35,595 nucleotides of DNA from Rhodobacter sp. (GCA_020251025.1 JADCDI010000027.1:1-35595); one strand, 5' to 3'; positions 1-8,654 are shown, numbered from the stretch's first letter. Made by a program: numbers and translations. Notes: a model not told the origin generated them from the letters alone.

Positions 1-77
1 GAGCCCCGGCGCTTGAGCGCTTCGTTATAAGCCGGCCAGTTCCTGGTTCTGTAGGTCGGGGGTGTGTGTCTGCTCAT
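1..77 (-). CDS. IS5-family transposase, N-terminal 25 residues only
   Basis: An ATG at 75-77 on the minus strand opens a frame reading MSRHTPPTYRTRNWPAYNEA and five further residues before the window ends. This is the characteristic start of IS903-group IS5 transposases, which are about 310 residues long and carry a DDE catalytic triad; none of the catalytic part is in view. The frame differs from the one that runs through from the interrupted host gene. Whether the transposase is intact cannot be judged here. Confidence 0.8.
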   Translation of the reverse strand, partial: MSRHTPPTYRTRNWPAYNEALKRRG

Positions 78-140
78 GCAGACCAGCTACCACACTGGAT
101 TCACCAGATGAATCCCTCACGGGATTTGTGCAACAGAGCC
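1..140 (-). mobile_element. Partial IS5-family (IS903-like) insertion sequence, transposase end
   Basis: The outer end is the 18-bp terminal repeat at 123-140, which reads GGCTCTGTTGCACAAATC on the minus strand. This matches the terminal repeats of the IS903 group of the IS5 family as I know them. A transposase start codon follows 45 bases inside it, as in that group. The element continues beyond base 1, so its other end and the target duplication cannot be seen. IS903-type elements usually duplicate 9 bp; if so, bases 141-149 (ccagaaagg) are one copy. The element sits inside the reading frame of a probable restriction endonuclease. Confidence 0.85.
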
Positions 141-558
141 CCAGAAAGGTATCAATCAGCCGGTTGTACCTGACAATCGCAAGAAGGGCCTGTTCGTCGT
201 CCAACGCGTAGGCACGGATCAACTCGGGTGTTGCATCGGGGATTGCTGTTCTTACGAGATCAGCGCGAGGAACGATCCGGTTGATCCTGACCAGACGGAA
301 CCGGTACGCAGATCGGCCCGCGCCTTCGATGATCCATTCCATTCCTGGCGGCTGAGTTGCCAGAATTCCGGGTGGAAGGGCGGATCGGAACCGGACCGAA
401 TAGATCACGTCACCCAGATTCTTCGGCAGTTCGATCCCAAGTGCGGCAGCACTTACCGTCAGATCGCCGCGCCCGAATTCGAATGCTGTCGCGCCGGCCT
501 TGTAGTTGTCGGAAAAAATCTTACCGATAAGCGCCTGGTAGCGGTTTCCCTTAACCAT
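25..558 (-). pseudogene. Probable restriction endonuclease, cut by an IS element
   Basis: The frame opens at 558, overlaps the end of the methyltransferase gene by 8 bp and would be co-translated with it. Only the first ~139 residues (141-558) are native. From base 140 downward the frame reads through the IS end and stops at 25, giving a 177-residue chimera. The native part (start MVKGNRYQALIGKIF, then ELPKNLGDVIYSVRFR and EWIIEGAGRSAYRFRLVRINRIVP) resembles, from memory, proteins annotated as endonucleases that sit beside C5 methyltransferases. The catalytic core of such proteins should lie in the lost C-terminal part. The position right after the methyltransferase supports the restriction assignment, but no nuclease motif is present in the remaining fragment. 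Confidence 0.6.
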
Positions 559-1897
559 TTACGACCCGCATCGCATGATGCGCCGCCTCGATCTCTGCCT
601 GTTTTCGCTTTTTCGCCCCGCTCTTGCGGTCTCTGCCGGTCTTCGGCCGGTCAGTACCGAAGTGCCGGGAAGCACTGCTGACGTCCATGTCCAACAGAGC
701 GGGGTCGCCGGTCGGAAGCTTCGTGGCAGGGCGTGTCGGTTCAACGCCCAAGGCAGCAATTACCTGCCCGGCAACTGCTCGGGCAAGTGGTGGAGGCACT
801 GCATTCCCGATTTGCCGGGCACCATGCCACTTTGTGACATTGAAGCGGAACCAGTCGGGGAAACCATGCAGTCGCGCCATCTCGCGCACTGTGACGCAAC
901 GATTGAAATGGTAATGAATGGGCCTGGGGCTGGTGAATGCACCGCGGGAACCGTCGGTACCGGCGCGCAAAGTGTTGGACACTCCATCTGCGGGCAGCTT
1001 GAAGAAGCGGCTGACAGGCTCCACGCCACCTTCCCGTGTTTCGCTAAAGCGTTGCCGCGAAACAGGGGTATGATCGGTTCGGGCGCTTGCTGTCAAAATC
1101 ATAGGGTCCCAGACACGCGGATGCCCGAAATGCCATGCATGGGGTTCCATACACCGCAATTCGGCTGCGTAGGGCGACGGGAAACCAAGTTCACTTACCC
1201 GTACCGCATCACCGCTCAACAACGACGGAAAGGTTTCCGCATCGGGCAAATCGCCAATAGCATCGGCACATGTCGGGCCGGTCGGAAGCCCCCCGATGTC
1301 GTGCCTGCCCGGTATCGAAGTCTTGAGAGAAGGATATTCCGGCAGCGCATTTCCCTTCCTTGCGCCGAAAAGGATCAGCCTCTCGCGGGACTGGGGTGTG
1401 CCAAAATTCGCTGCGTTCAACACGCGCCACGGCAGCCGCACATCGTATCCGCTCGCGTCGAATGCCGCGACCAGTTCCTGCAGCAACTGCCGGTGCTTGC
1501 CCACCGTCAGCCCTTTGACATTCTCGAATACAAACGTGCGGGCATCAAGTTCGGCAACGATACGGACAAAGTCCAGGACAAGGCTGTTGCGGGGATCGTC
1601 AAACACCCGCTGGCCGATGAGCGAGAAGCCTTGGCAGGGCGCACCCCCAAATACGCAATCAACGGGCCGATTGCCGATTCCGGCAGCTATTCGGATTTCT
1701 GCGCCGGTCAGCCGTTCGACTGAACGCGGAATGACGGCCGAAGTGGGAAAATTGAACTTATGGACAGCACAGTGAACCGGATCGACTTCGACAGCGGCGG
1801 CAATATCGAAGCCTGCCTGCTCGAACCCAAGGCTGAGTCCGCCTGCTCCGGCAAACAGGTCGATACCGATCGGGCGCATTGCGGGTCCTCGGCTCAT
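551..1897 (-). CDS. DNA (cytosine-5-)-methyltransferase
   Basis: This 448-residue protein transfers a methyl group from S-adenosylmethionine to C5 of cytosine in a specific DNA site. The family motifs appear in order: motif I DLFAGAGGLSLGF (residues 13-25), motif IV GGAPCQGFS with catalytic Cys88, motif VI ENV (125-127), motif VIII QSRERLILFG (169-178), a variable target-recognition region around 200-320, motif IX with VREMARLHGFPDWF, and motif X QIGNAVPPPLA. A basic tail of about 60 residues follows. The ATG at 1897 has AAGGTG upstream at normal spacing; a second ATG six codons in is also possible. It is the first gene of a two-gene unit with the interrupted endonuclease. Base composition looks less GC-rich than the genes from 2100 on, which suggests transfer. 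The specificity cannot be read from sequence. Confidence 0.93.
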   Translation of the reverse strand: MSRGPAMRPIGIDLFAGAGGLSLGFEQAGFDIAAAVEVDPVHCAVHKFNFPTSAVIPRSVERLTGAEIRIAAGIGNRPVDCVFGGAPCQGFSLIGQRVFDDPRNSLVLDFVRIVAELDARTFVFENVKGLTVGKHRQLLQELVAAFDASGYDVRLPWRVLNAANFGTPQSRERLILFGARKGNALPEYPSLKTSIPGRHDIGGLPTGPTCADAIGDLPDAETFPSLLSGDAVRVSELGFPSPYAAELRCMEPHAWHFGHPRVWDPMILTASARTDHTPVSRQRFSETREGGVEPVSRFFKLPADGVSNTLRAGTDGSRGAFTSPRPIHYHFNRCVTVREMARLHGFPDWFRFNVTKWHGARQIGNAVPPPLARAVAGQVIAALGVEPTRPATKLPTGDPALLDMDVSSASRHFGTDRPKTGRDRKSGAKKRKQAEIEAAHHAMRVVNG

Positions 1898-2101
1898 TTC
1901 GAATCACCTTGACACTATGCGAGTTGGAACGGGTTGTTGATCAGATTTTGGTCCGGCGGTGCAGCGTGCGGTCCGCGAAGGCATCGGGCGGGTTTGGTAC
2001 GGAGAGGATCGGTTGCAGTGATGAATTCTGGCAGCTTGCAAGAAAGAATTCCGGAAACCCATCAGATGTCACCCATGCACCAAGACCCGGCACCCGCGCC
2101 T

Positions 2102-4918
2102 TCAGGCCACCATCGCCAGCCCAGGCGTCAGCCAGGGGCGCAGCAGGGCCATGGGGTGGCTGCGCAGGGTCAGGCGCATCGAGACGTAATCTTCCACCAC
2201 CTTTTCGCCTTCGGTCATCTCGCGGAACACCACGGCAGGCTCCACGATGCCCTCGCCGTCGATATCGCCCGCAAACAGCGGCAGCGGGCGGTCGCCGGTC
2301 AGCGCGCGCGCGGCCCACAGCGCGTCGCGGCGGCCCAGACCAAGGGCCGCAAAGCAATCGGCTTCGGCCAGGCGGGTGACGGTGGCGGGGCCAACCCCGG
2401 CCCGCCGCCACACGTCCTGCACCGCCCGATAGCCGTTGCCGCGCGCCGCCACGACCCACATCCCTTCCTCTTCGGACAGGCCCCGGACCTGCCGCAAGCC
2501 CAGCCGCAGCGCCAGGCTGCCATCCGCAGCCTTTTCCATCCGGTTGTCCCAGGTGCTGGCGTTGATGCAGGGGGGCAGCACCCGCACGCCATGTTCGCGC
2601 GCATCGCGCACGATCTGCGCCGGGGCATAAAAGCCCATCGGCTGGCTGTTGAGCAGCGCACAGGCAAAGATGCCCGGATGGTGTTTCTTGATCCAGGCCG
2701 AGGCATAGACCAGATAGGCGAAACTCGCCGCATGACTTTCGGGAAAGCCGTAGCTGCCGAACCCTTCGATCTGCGAAAAGCAGCGGGCCGAAAAATCCCC
2801 GTCATAGCCGTTGGCGCGCATGCCCTGCAGAAAGCGGTCCTTCAGTTCGGCCACATTGCCATGTTTCTTGAACGTGGCCAGCGCGCGGCGCAGCCGGTCC
2901 GCCTCCAGCGGGGTAAAGCCTGCGCCGATGATGGCGATCTGCATCGCCTGTTCCTGAAACAGCGGCACGCCCAGCGTCTTGCCCAGCACGCGGCCCAGGT
3001 CATCGGAGGGAAAGCTGACCTGTTCCTGCCCGTTGCGGCGGCGCAGATAGGGGTGCACCATGTCGCCCTGGATCGGGCCGGGGCGGATGATCGCCACCTG
3101 GATGACCAGATCATAAAAGCGGCGCGGCCGCATCCGGGGCAGAAAGTTCATCTGCGCCCGGCTTTCCACCTGGAACACGCCCAGGCTGTCGGCCCGGCAC
3201 AGCATCTCATAGGTGGCGGCGTCTTCGGGCGGCAGGGTGGCCAGGGTATAGCGCGTCTGATGATGCTGCGCGATCAGATCGAACCCCTTGCGGATGCACG
3301 ACAGCATGCCCAGCGCCAGGATATCCACCTTCAGGATGCCCAGCGCATCGATGTCGTCCTTGTCCCAGCAGATGACCGTGCGATCCTCCATCGCGGCATT
3401 CTCGATCGGCACCAGCTCGTCCAGCCGCCCCTCGGTGATGATGAAGCCGCCGACATGCTGCGACAGGTGGCGGGGAAAGCCCTGGATTTCGTCGATCAGC
3501 TCCATCGTCTGCACCAGGCGGCGGTCGGCCGGATCCAGCCCGATTTCGCGCAGGCGGGTTTCGGTGATGGCCCCCGGCCCGCCCCAGCCCCAGATCTGGC
3601 TGGACATGGCCGACAGCGTATCTTCGGTCAGGCCCATGGCGCGGCCCACCTCGCGCACCGCGCGCTTGCCGCGATAATGGATCACCGTGGCGCACAGCCC
3701 GGCCCGGTCGCGCCCGTAGCGGTCATAGATGTGCTGGATCACCTCTTCGCGCCGCTCATGCTCGAAATCGACGTCGATGTCGGGCGGCTCGTCCCGCGCC
3801 TCGCTGACGAAGCGTTCAAAGACCATCGTGCCGATCTCGGGCGAAACGGCGGTGACGCCCAGCGCATAGCAGACCACCGAATTGGCCGCCGATCCGCGCC
3901 CCTGGCACAGGATGCCGCGCGACCGGGCGAACAGCACGATGTCGTGCACGGTCAGGAAATAGGGCTCATAGCGCAGCTTGCCGATCAGGGCCAGCTCATG
4001 CGTCATCTGGGCGCGGACCTTGTCCGTGGCACCGGCCGGATAGCGCCGGTCAAGCCCCGCCCAGGCCAGCCGTGCCAGCCGCTGCGCCGCCGTTTCGCCG
4101 TCTTTCGTTTCCGACGGGTAGTCATGGCGCAGCTCGTCCAGCGTGAAGGTCACCTGCGCGGCAATGTCCCCGCTGCGGTGCACCGCCGCCTCGTGCCCGG
4201 CGAAAAGGCGCAGCATTTCGGCCCCGGAGCGCAGGCGGGTTTCGGCATTGGCCAGCGCGCGGCGGCCCAGCGCATCGACCCGGCAGCCCAGGCGGATCGC
4301 CGTCAGCACATCGGCCAGCCGCCGCCGCGCGCCGTGGTGCATCATCGGCAGGGCCGAGGCGACGGTGGCAATGCCCAGCCGGTCCGCCAGCCGCGCCAGC
4401 CGGTCGAAGCGCGCCCGGTCCTGCCCGTCATAGCGCGGGGCCATCAGCAGCCAGACCTGCCCCGGAAAGCGGGTTATCAAACGTTGCGCCAGCGCCATCC
4501 AGTCGCCTGCCGCCCGGTCGCGCGCCACAGGATGCAGCAGCATTTCCTGCCCTTCGCCCCAATGGAACAGGTCTTCGGCGAACAGCGCGCACTCGCCCTT
4601 TTGTGTGCGCCTGCGCCCGTCGGTCAGCAACCGGCAAAGCCGCCCCCAGGCCGCCCGGTCGCGCGGCAGCAGCGTCACCGTCAGCCCGTCGCGCGTCACG
4701 ATCCGGGCTGCGGGGATCAGGCGCGGGGCCGACCCGTCGCGCCGGGCAATCTCGCGCGCCTCGACATGGGCGCGCACGATGCCCGCCACGCTGTTGTCAT
4801 CGGCAATCGCCAGCGCGGGCAGGCCCAGGTCCGCCGCACGCCGCATCATCTCCTCGGGGTGGGACGCCCCGGTCAGGAAGGTGAAGTTGGAGGTGACGGA
4901 AAGCTCGGCGAACGGCAT
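2102..4918 (-). CDS. dnaE2: Error-prone DNA polymerase DnaE2 (ImuC), C-terminally truncated
   Basis: This is a C-family polymerase alpha subunit of the DnaE2 type, used for mutagenic translesion synthesis in the SOS response. The N-terminus carries the PHP domain in its DnaE2 form (SNFTFLTGASHPEE). The polymerase acidic motif PDIDVDF lies at residues 379-385 and the third Asp is D532 (LKVDILALGML); helix-hairpin-helix and linker regions follow. The protein ends at 938 residues with SHPMALLRPWLTPGLAMVA. DnaE2 proteins are normally about 1,050-1,200 residues and continue into an OB-fold after this LTPGL stretch. None of that is found in any frame downstream. The start at 4918 is preferred to an in-frame ATG at 4954 because a LexA box lies between the two. 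imuA and imuB, the usual partners, are not adjacent. Function may be impaired. Confidence 0.93.
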   Translation of the reverse strand: MPFAELSVTSNFTFLTGASHPEEMMRRAADLGLPALAIADDNSVAGIVRAHVEAREIARRDGSAPRLIPAARIVTRDGLTVTLLPRDRAAWGRLCRLLTDGRRRTQKGECALFAEDLFHWGEGQEMLLHPVARDRAAGDWMALAQRLITRFPGQVWLLMAPRYDGQDRARFDRLARLADRLGIATVASALPMMHHGARRRLADVLTAIRLGCRVDALGRRALANAETRLRSGAEMLRLFAGHEAAVHRSGDIAAQVTFTLDELRHDYPSETKDGETAAQRLARLAWAGLDRRYPAGATDKVRAQMTHELALIGKLRYEPYFLTVHDIVLFARSRGILCQGRGSAANSVVCYALGVTAVSPEIGTMVFERFVSEARDEPPDIDVDFEHERREEVIQHIYDRYGRDRAGLCATVIHYRGKRAVREVGRAMGLTEDTLSAMSSQIWGWGGPGAITETRLREIGLDPADRRLVQTMELIDEIQGFPRHLSQHVGGFIITEGRLDELVPIENAAMEDRTVICWDKDDIDALGILKVDILALGMLSCIRKGFDLIAQHHQTRYTLATLPPEDAATYEMLCRADSLGVFQVESRAQMNFLPRMRPRRFYDLVIQVAIIRPGPIQGDMVHPYLRRRNGQEQVSFPSDDLGRVLGKTLGVPLFQEQAMQIAIIGAGFTPLEADRLRRALATFKKHGNVAELKDRFLQGMRANGYDGDFSARCFSQIEGFGSYGFPESHAASFAYLVYASAWIKKHHPGIFACALLNSQPMGFYAPAQIVRDAREHGVRVLPPCINASTWDNRMEKAADGSLALRLGLRQVRGLSEEEGMWVVAARGNGYRAVQDVWRRAGVGPATVTRLAEADCFAALGLGRRDALWAARALTGDRPLPLFAGDIDGEGIVEPAVVFREMTEGEKVVEDYVSMRLTLRSHPMALLRPWLTPGLAMVA

Positions 4919-4929
4919 GGGCAGAACCT

Positions 4930-4944
4930 GAACGAAACAGGAAC
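4930..4944 (-). promoter_or_regulatory. LexA binding site (SOS box) of dnaE2
   Basis: The plus strand reads GAACGAAACAGGAAC, an exact GAAC-N7-GAAC (GTTC-N7-GTTC on the coding strand), the LexA consensus of alphaproteobacteria. It lies 11 bases upstream of the dnaE2 ATG at 4918, so the promoter must overlap it and the leader must be very short. No other perfect match was noticed in the intergenic regions of the window. Confidence 0.8.
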
Positions 4945-4999
4945 AATCTGGCACGATTCGTTGGCCGGGGCCAGTGCCGGTCTGGCCCGCGCCGGGGTT

Positions 5000-6244
5000 T
5001 CAGCGCAGCTTTTGCAGCACGCCCAGGCTGGCATAGCCATCGGGCACCGCACCGATGGACCGCTGAAAGGCGCGCACGGCGGCGATGGTGTTGGGGCCGA
5101 TCTTGCCGTCGGCCACGCCGGGGTCAAACCCGGCGGCGGCCAGCCGCCGCTGCAGTTCCACCCGTTCATCAAGGCTCAGCACCCGGTCCTGCCGGGGCCA
5201 GGCGGCGCGGATCGGCGGGGCACCCGCAATCCGGTCGGCCAGATGACCCACGCCGATCACATAGGCATCGGCGGCGTTGTACCGCTCGATCACGCCAAAA
5301 TTGGCAAAGACCAGAAAGGCCGCCCCCCGCGCGCCCGCAGGCAGCAGGACCGAAGCCGGACCATGATCGGGCAGCGCGCCGCCTTCCGCCGTGCGGACCC
5401 CCAGCGCCTGCCAGCGGGCGACCGGCTTTTTCACCCGTTCCCCGGTATCGCCATAATCGAACCCGGGCGGCAGCGTCACCTCGACCCCCCAGGGCCTGCC
5501 GGTCTGCCATCCGGCATTGGCCAGGTAGGCGGCGGTCGAGGCCAGCGCATCGGCGGGATCATCCGACCAGATGTCGCGCCGCCCGTCGCCGGTGAAATCA
5601 ACCGCATGGGCCAGATAGGAGGTGGGGATGAACTGCGTGTGGCCCATGGCCCCGGCCCAGCTTCCGGTCATCGCGGCGGCATCGACATCGCCGTTTTGCA
5701 GGATGGTCAGCGCCGCCAGAAGCTGCCCCTCGAAAAAGGCCCCCCGCCGGCCGTCAAAGGCCAGCGTGGCCAGCGTGCCGATCAGGGGATAGGTGCCGCG
5801 ATAGGTGCCATAGGCGCTTTCCAGCCCCCAGACCGCCACCACCACTTGCTTGTCCACGCCATAGGTCGCTTCGATCCGTTCCAGCAGCGCCAGATTGTCT
5901 TGCAGTGCCGCCTGACCCTTCGCCACCCGTTCGTCCGACACGGCGCTGTCCAGATAGTCCCAGATTGCCTTGGTGAATTCGCTCTGGTTCCGGTCTTTTT
6001 CCACAACGGCGGGGTCGAAACGCGCATCCCGGAAGGCATCGTCAAAGGTCTGCCCCGTGATCCCCGCCGCCAGTGCGCGGACGCGGAAGCCCGCCACCCA
6101 GGCGGCAAAGCCTGCTTCGGTTCCCGTTTCCATCCAGCTTTCCCCTTGCGCAGACGGTACGCCGGTTTCGGTGGCCGCCGAAGGTGTTGCAAAGGCTGCG
6201 CTGACCATACCCAGCGCTGCCAGAAGTCGCCGTCCGATCAGCAT
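5000..6244 (-). CDS. Lytic murein transglycosylase, MltB/SLT_2 type with peptidoglycan-binding domain
   Basis: This 414-residue periplasmic enzyme cleaves the MurNAc-GlcNAc bond of peptidoglycan and forms 1,6-anhydro-MurNAc. A signal peptide covers about residues 1-24 (RRLLAALGMVSAAFATPSAA). It has no lipobox Cys, so the protein is probably soluble rather than a lipoprotein. The SLT_2 catalytic domain spans about 42-340, with catalytic Glu142 in VWGLESAYG and the family stretches AMGHTQFIPTSYL and DFTGDGRRDIW. A peptidoglycan-binding-1 domain occupies about 350-412 (ELQRRLAAAGFDPGVADGKI). The gene lies 81 bp upstream of dnaE2 on the same strand and 157 bp downstream of rnr, behind a hairpin, so it probably has its own promoter. 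The subfamily (MltB versus other SLT_2 members) is not certain. Confidence 0.93.
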   Translation of the reverse strand: MLIGRRLLAALGMVSAAFATPSAATETGVPSAQGESWMETGTEAGFAAWVAGFRVRALAAGITGQTFDDAFRDARFDPAVVEKDRNQSEFTKAIWDYLDSAVSDERVAKGQAALQDNLALLERIEATYGVDKQVVVAVWGLESAYGTYRGTYPLIGTLATLAFDGRRGAFFEGQLLAALTILQNGDVDAAAMTGSWAGAMGHTQFIPTSYLAHAVDFTGDGRRDIWSDDPADALASTAAYLANAGWQTGRPWGVEVTLPPGFDYGDTGERVKKPVARWQALGVRTAEGGALPDHGPASVLLPAGARGAAFLVFANFGVIERYNAADAYVIGVGHLADRIAGAPPIRAAWPRQDRVLSLDERVELQRRLAAAGFDPGVADGKIGPNTIAAVRAFQRSIGAVPDGYASLGVLQKLR

Positions 6245-6373
6245 GCCCTGCCGCCGTCCCTGTCCTGCCAGTCAGAAGGATAACGTGACCTCCAACCGGC
6301 AGAATGCAAGCCATCCGGTCGCAGCAGGACAAAGACCCTCTTCATTTTCTGTTCACAAGTATCCTCGGGGGGT

Positions 6374-6396
6374 GTGGGGGGCAGACAGCCCCCCAC
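6374..6396 (-). terminator. Terminator-like hairpin after rnr
   Basis: A perfect 9-bp stem (GTGGGGGGC at 6374-6382, GCCCCCCAC at 6388-6396) with a 5-base loop sits 5 bases after the rnr stop codon. No T-run follows on the minus strand. Instead it is followed by CCCCGAGGATACTTGTGAAC (ending at 6351), a sequence that I recall recurring after genes in Rhodobacteraceae. A transcription terminator or 3'-end stabiliser for rnr is the likely role. Confidence 0.65.
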
Positions 6397-6401
6397 CCGT
6401 G

Positions 6402-8654
6402 TCACTTGCGCCGGCGCAAAACCTTGCGCGCCAGCTTGGCGTCGCGCGCGGCGGCCTTGCCCGGCTTGCGCGGCGCAGAACGCCCGCGCTTTGCAGGGGC
6501 CACCGCCGAAGCCGCCCGGCCCTCGATTTCCAGAAGGTCAAACACCAGCCCGCCGGTTGTCGGCTCGGCTTCGGCCAGGCGGACCGTCACCTTCTGCCCC
6601 ACACCGATGGTCATGCCGCTGTCCGCGCCCATCAGGGTCTGGGCCTGCGGGTCGAAATGAAAGAACTCGCGCCCGATGGACCGGATCGGGATCAGACCGT
6701 CGGCCCCGGTTTCATCCAGCTTCACAAACAGGCCAAAGCGCTGCACGCCCGAGATGCGGCCCGAAAACCCGGCCCCGATCCGGTCCGACAGATAGGCGGC
6801 AAGATAGCGGTCGGCGGTGTCGCGTTCCGCCGCCATGCTGCGCCGTTCTGCGTCCGAAATCAGCCTGGCGGTGTCTTCCAGCGCGTCGATGTCCTGCGCG
6901 GACAGCCCGTCATCGCCCCAGCCATGCGCCGCGATCAGCGCACGGTGCACGATCAGGTCCGAATAGCGCCGTATGGGCGAGGTGAAATGCGCGTAAGACT
7001 GCAGCGCCAGCCCGAAATGGCCGAAGTTCGACGGATTGTAATAGGCCTGCGTCATCGACCGAAGCGTTGTGATGTTCATCAGCTCGTCAAATTCCGTGCC
7101 TTCGGCCTGCGCCAGCAGCCGGTTCAGGTGGCCGGTCTTCAGCACCTGCCCCTTGGCCAGCACAAAGCCCGAAGCTTCGGCCACCTCGCGCAGCGCATCC
7201 AGCTTTTCCGGGCTTGGTTCCTCATGCACCCGGAACAGCAGCGGGCGGCGCAGGCGCACCAGTTCCTCGGCGGCGGCGACATTGGCCAGAATCATGAATT
7301 CTTCGATCAGCCTGTGCGCTTCCAGCCGCTCGCGGAAGGCAACTGATACGACCTTGCCATCCTCATTGAGCACGATCTTGCGTTCGGGCAGATCAAGGTC
7401 CAGCGGCTGGCGCAGCGCCCGTGCCCTGGCCACAGCGGCATAGGCCGCGTAAAGCGGGGCAATGACACGCTCCACCAGGGGGCCGCATCTGTCATTGGGG
7501 GTGCCATCGGCGGCATCCTGCACTTCGCCGTAGTGCAGGGTTGCCGCAGACCGCATCAGGCCGCGCACAAAGCGGTGGCTGATCTTGTGTCCGTCCGCGT
7601 CCAGCCTGATGCGGACCGCAAGGCAGGGACGCACCACGCCTTCGTGCAAGGAACACAGATCCCCCGACAGACGGTCGGGAAGCATCGGCACCACCCGGTC
7701 GGGAAAATAGGTGGAATTGCCGCGCCTGCGCGCCTCACGGTCCAGCGCCGATCCGGGACGCACGTAATGCGCCACATCGGCAATCGCGACCCAAAGGATG
7801 TGCCCGCCCGGATTGGCGGCATCGCTGTCCGCCTCGGCAAAGACGGCATCATCGTGGTCGCGCGCGTCGGAGGGGTCAATGGTGACCAGCGGCAGGTCGC
7901 GCAGGTCTTCGCGCCCCCTGATCGTGGCGGGCCTTGCCGCATCGGCTTCGGCCAGGGCGGCATCGGGGAAATGGTCGGGGATACCGTGCTGGTGAATGGC
8001 GATCAGCGACACGGCCCCGGGCGCAGACGCATCACCCAGCCGGGAAACGATGCGCGCCTGCGGCAGGCCCAGGCGCCTTGGCCCGGTCTGTTCGGCTTCG
8101 ACCAACTCGCCATCGCGGGCGCCTTGGGTGAATTCGCGCGCCACGCGCCATTCCTTGCCGGCACCCTTGTCGATGGGCAGGATGCGCCCGCCTTCGGCAT
8201 CCTTGCGGAAAATGCCCAGCACCTTCAGCGGGTTCGATCCGATCTTCCGGATCAGCCGCGCCACATACTGATAGGCCTCCCCCTCAACCCCGGTCAGACG
8301 CGCCAGAATGCGGTCGCCCTCGGCCACCGGGGCATCCGGCTTGCCGGGCAGGAACAGGATGCGCGGCTCTGCCCCGGGTCCCTGCCATTCGGCAGGGCGC
8401 GCGAACTGGTCGCCCTGGCGGTCGGGCGGCAGGATGGTCAGGATGCTGACGGGGGGCAGCTTGTTGGCGCCATGCCAGGTGCGGCCGCGTTTTTCCAGCG
8501 CCCCATCCTGTGCCAGCTCTTTCAGCAGGCGCTTCAATTCGACCCGCCCGGCATCCTTGATGCCGAAGGCCTTCGCGATGTCGCGCCTGGCCGTCAGGGC
8601 CGGGTTATCGGCGATCCATTGCAGGATCTGCTCTTTCGACGGGATTTGGGTCAT
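6402..8654 (-). CDS. rnr: Ribonuclease R
   Basis: This 750-residue 3'-to-5' exoribonuclease of the RNB (RNase II) family degrades structured RNA. An N-terminal winged-helix region (about 1-65) is followed by cold-shock/OB domains. The RNB catalytic core begins near 245 with DPSDARDHDDAVFAE (D260-D269), the metal-binding Asp cluster, and includes RRGNSTYFPDRVVPMLP, SLHEGVVRPCLAVR and HFTSPIRRYSDLIVHR. An S1 domain lies at about 638-720 (GFSGRISGVQRFGLFVKLDE). A Lys/Arg/Ala-rich tail ends in KVLRRRK, typical of RNase R and absent from RNase II. The gene ends 157 bp before the transglycosylase start. Confidence 0.97.
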   Translation of the reverse strand: MTQIPSKEQILQWIADNPALTARRDIAKAFGIKDAGRVELKRLLKELAQDGALEKRGRTWHGANKLPPVSILTILPPDRQGDQFARPAEWQGPGAEPRILFLPGKPDAPVAEGDRILARLTGVEGEAYQYVARLIRKIGSNPLKVLGIFRKDAEGGRILPIDKGAGKEWRVAREFTQGARDGELVEAEQTGPRRLGLPQARIVSRLGDASAPGAVSLIAIHQHGIPDHFPDAALAEADAARPATIRGREDLRDLPLVTIDPSDARDHDDAVFAEADSDAANPGGHILWVAIADVAHYVRPGSALDREARRRGNSTYFPDRVVPMLPDRLSGDLCSLHEGVVRPCLAVRIRLDADGHKISHRFVRGLMRSAATLHYGEVQDAADGTPNDRCGPLVERVIAPLYAAYAAVARARALRQPLDLDLPERKIVLNEDGKVVSVAFRERLEAHRLIEEFMILANVAAAEELVRLRRPLLFRVHEEPSPEKLDALREVAEASGFVLAKGQVLKTGHLNRLLAQAEGTEFDELMNITTLRSMTQAYYNPSNFGHFGLALQSYAHFTSPIRRYSDLIVHRALIAAHGWGDDGLSAQDIDALEDTARLISDAERRSMAAERDTADRYLAAYLSDRIGAGFSGRISGVQRFGLFVKLDETGADGLIPIRSIGREFFHFDPQAQTLMGADSGMTIGVGQKVTVRLAEAEPTTGGLVFDLLEIEGRAASAVAPAKRGRSAPRKPGKAAARDAKLARKVLRRRK

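Noticed and set aside
4919-4954. A 12-residue N-terminal extension of DnaE2 starting at 4954
   Set aside because: The LexA box lies inside this stretch, and family similarity starts at MPFAELSVTSNF.
1934-6283. A 1,449-residue plus-strand open frame across dnaE2 and the transglycosylase
   Set aside because: It is antisense to two well-recognised genes, rich in His, Gln, Arg and Pro, and matches no family. It results from high GC content at third codon positions.
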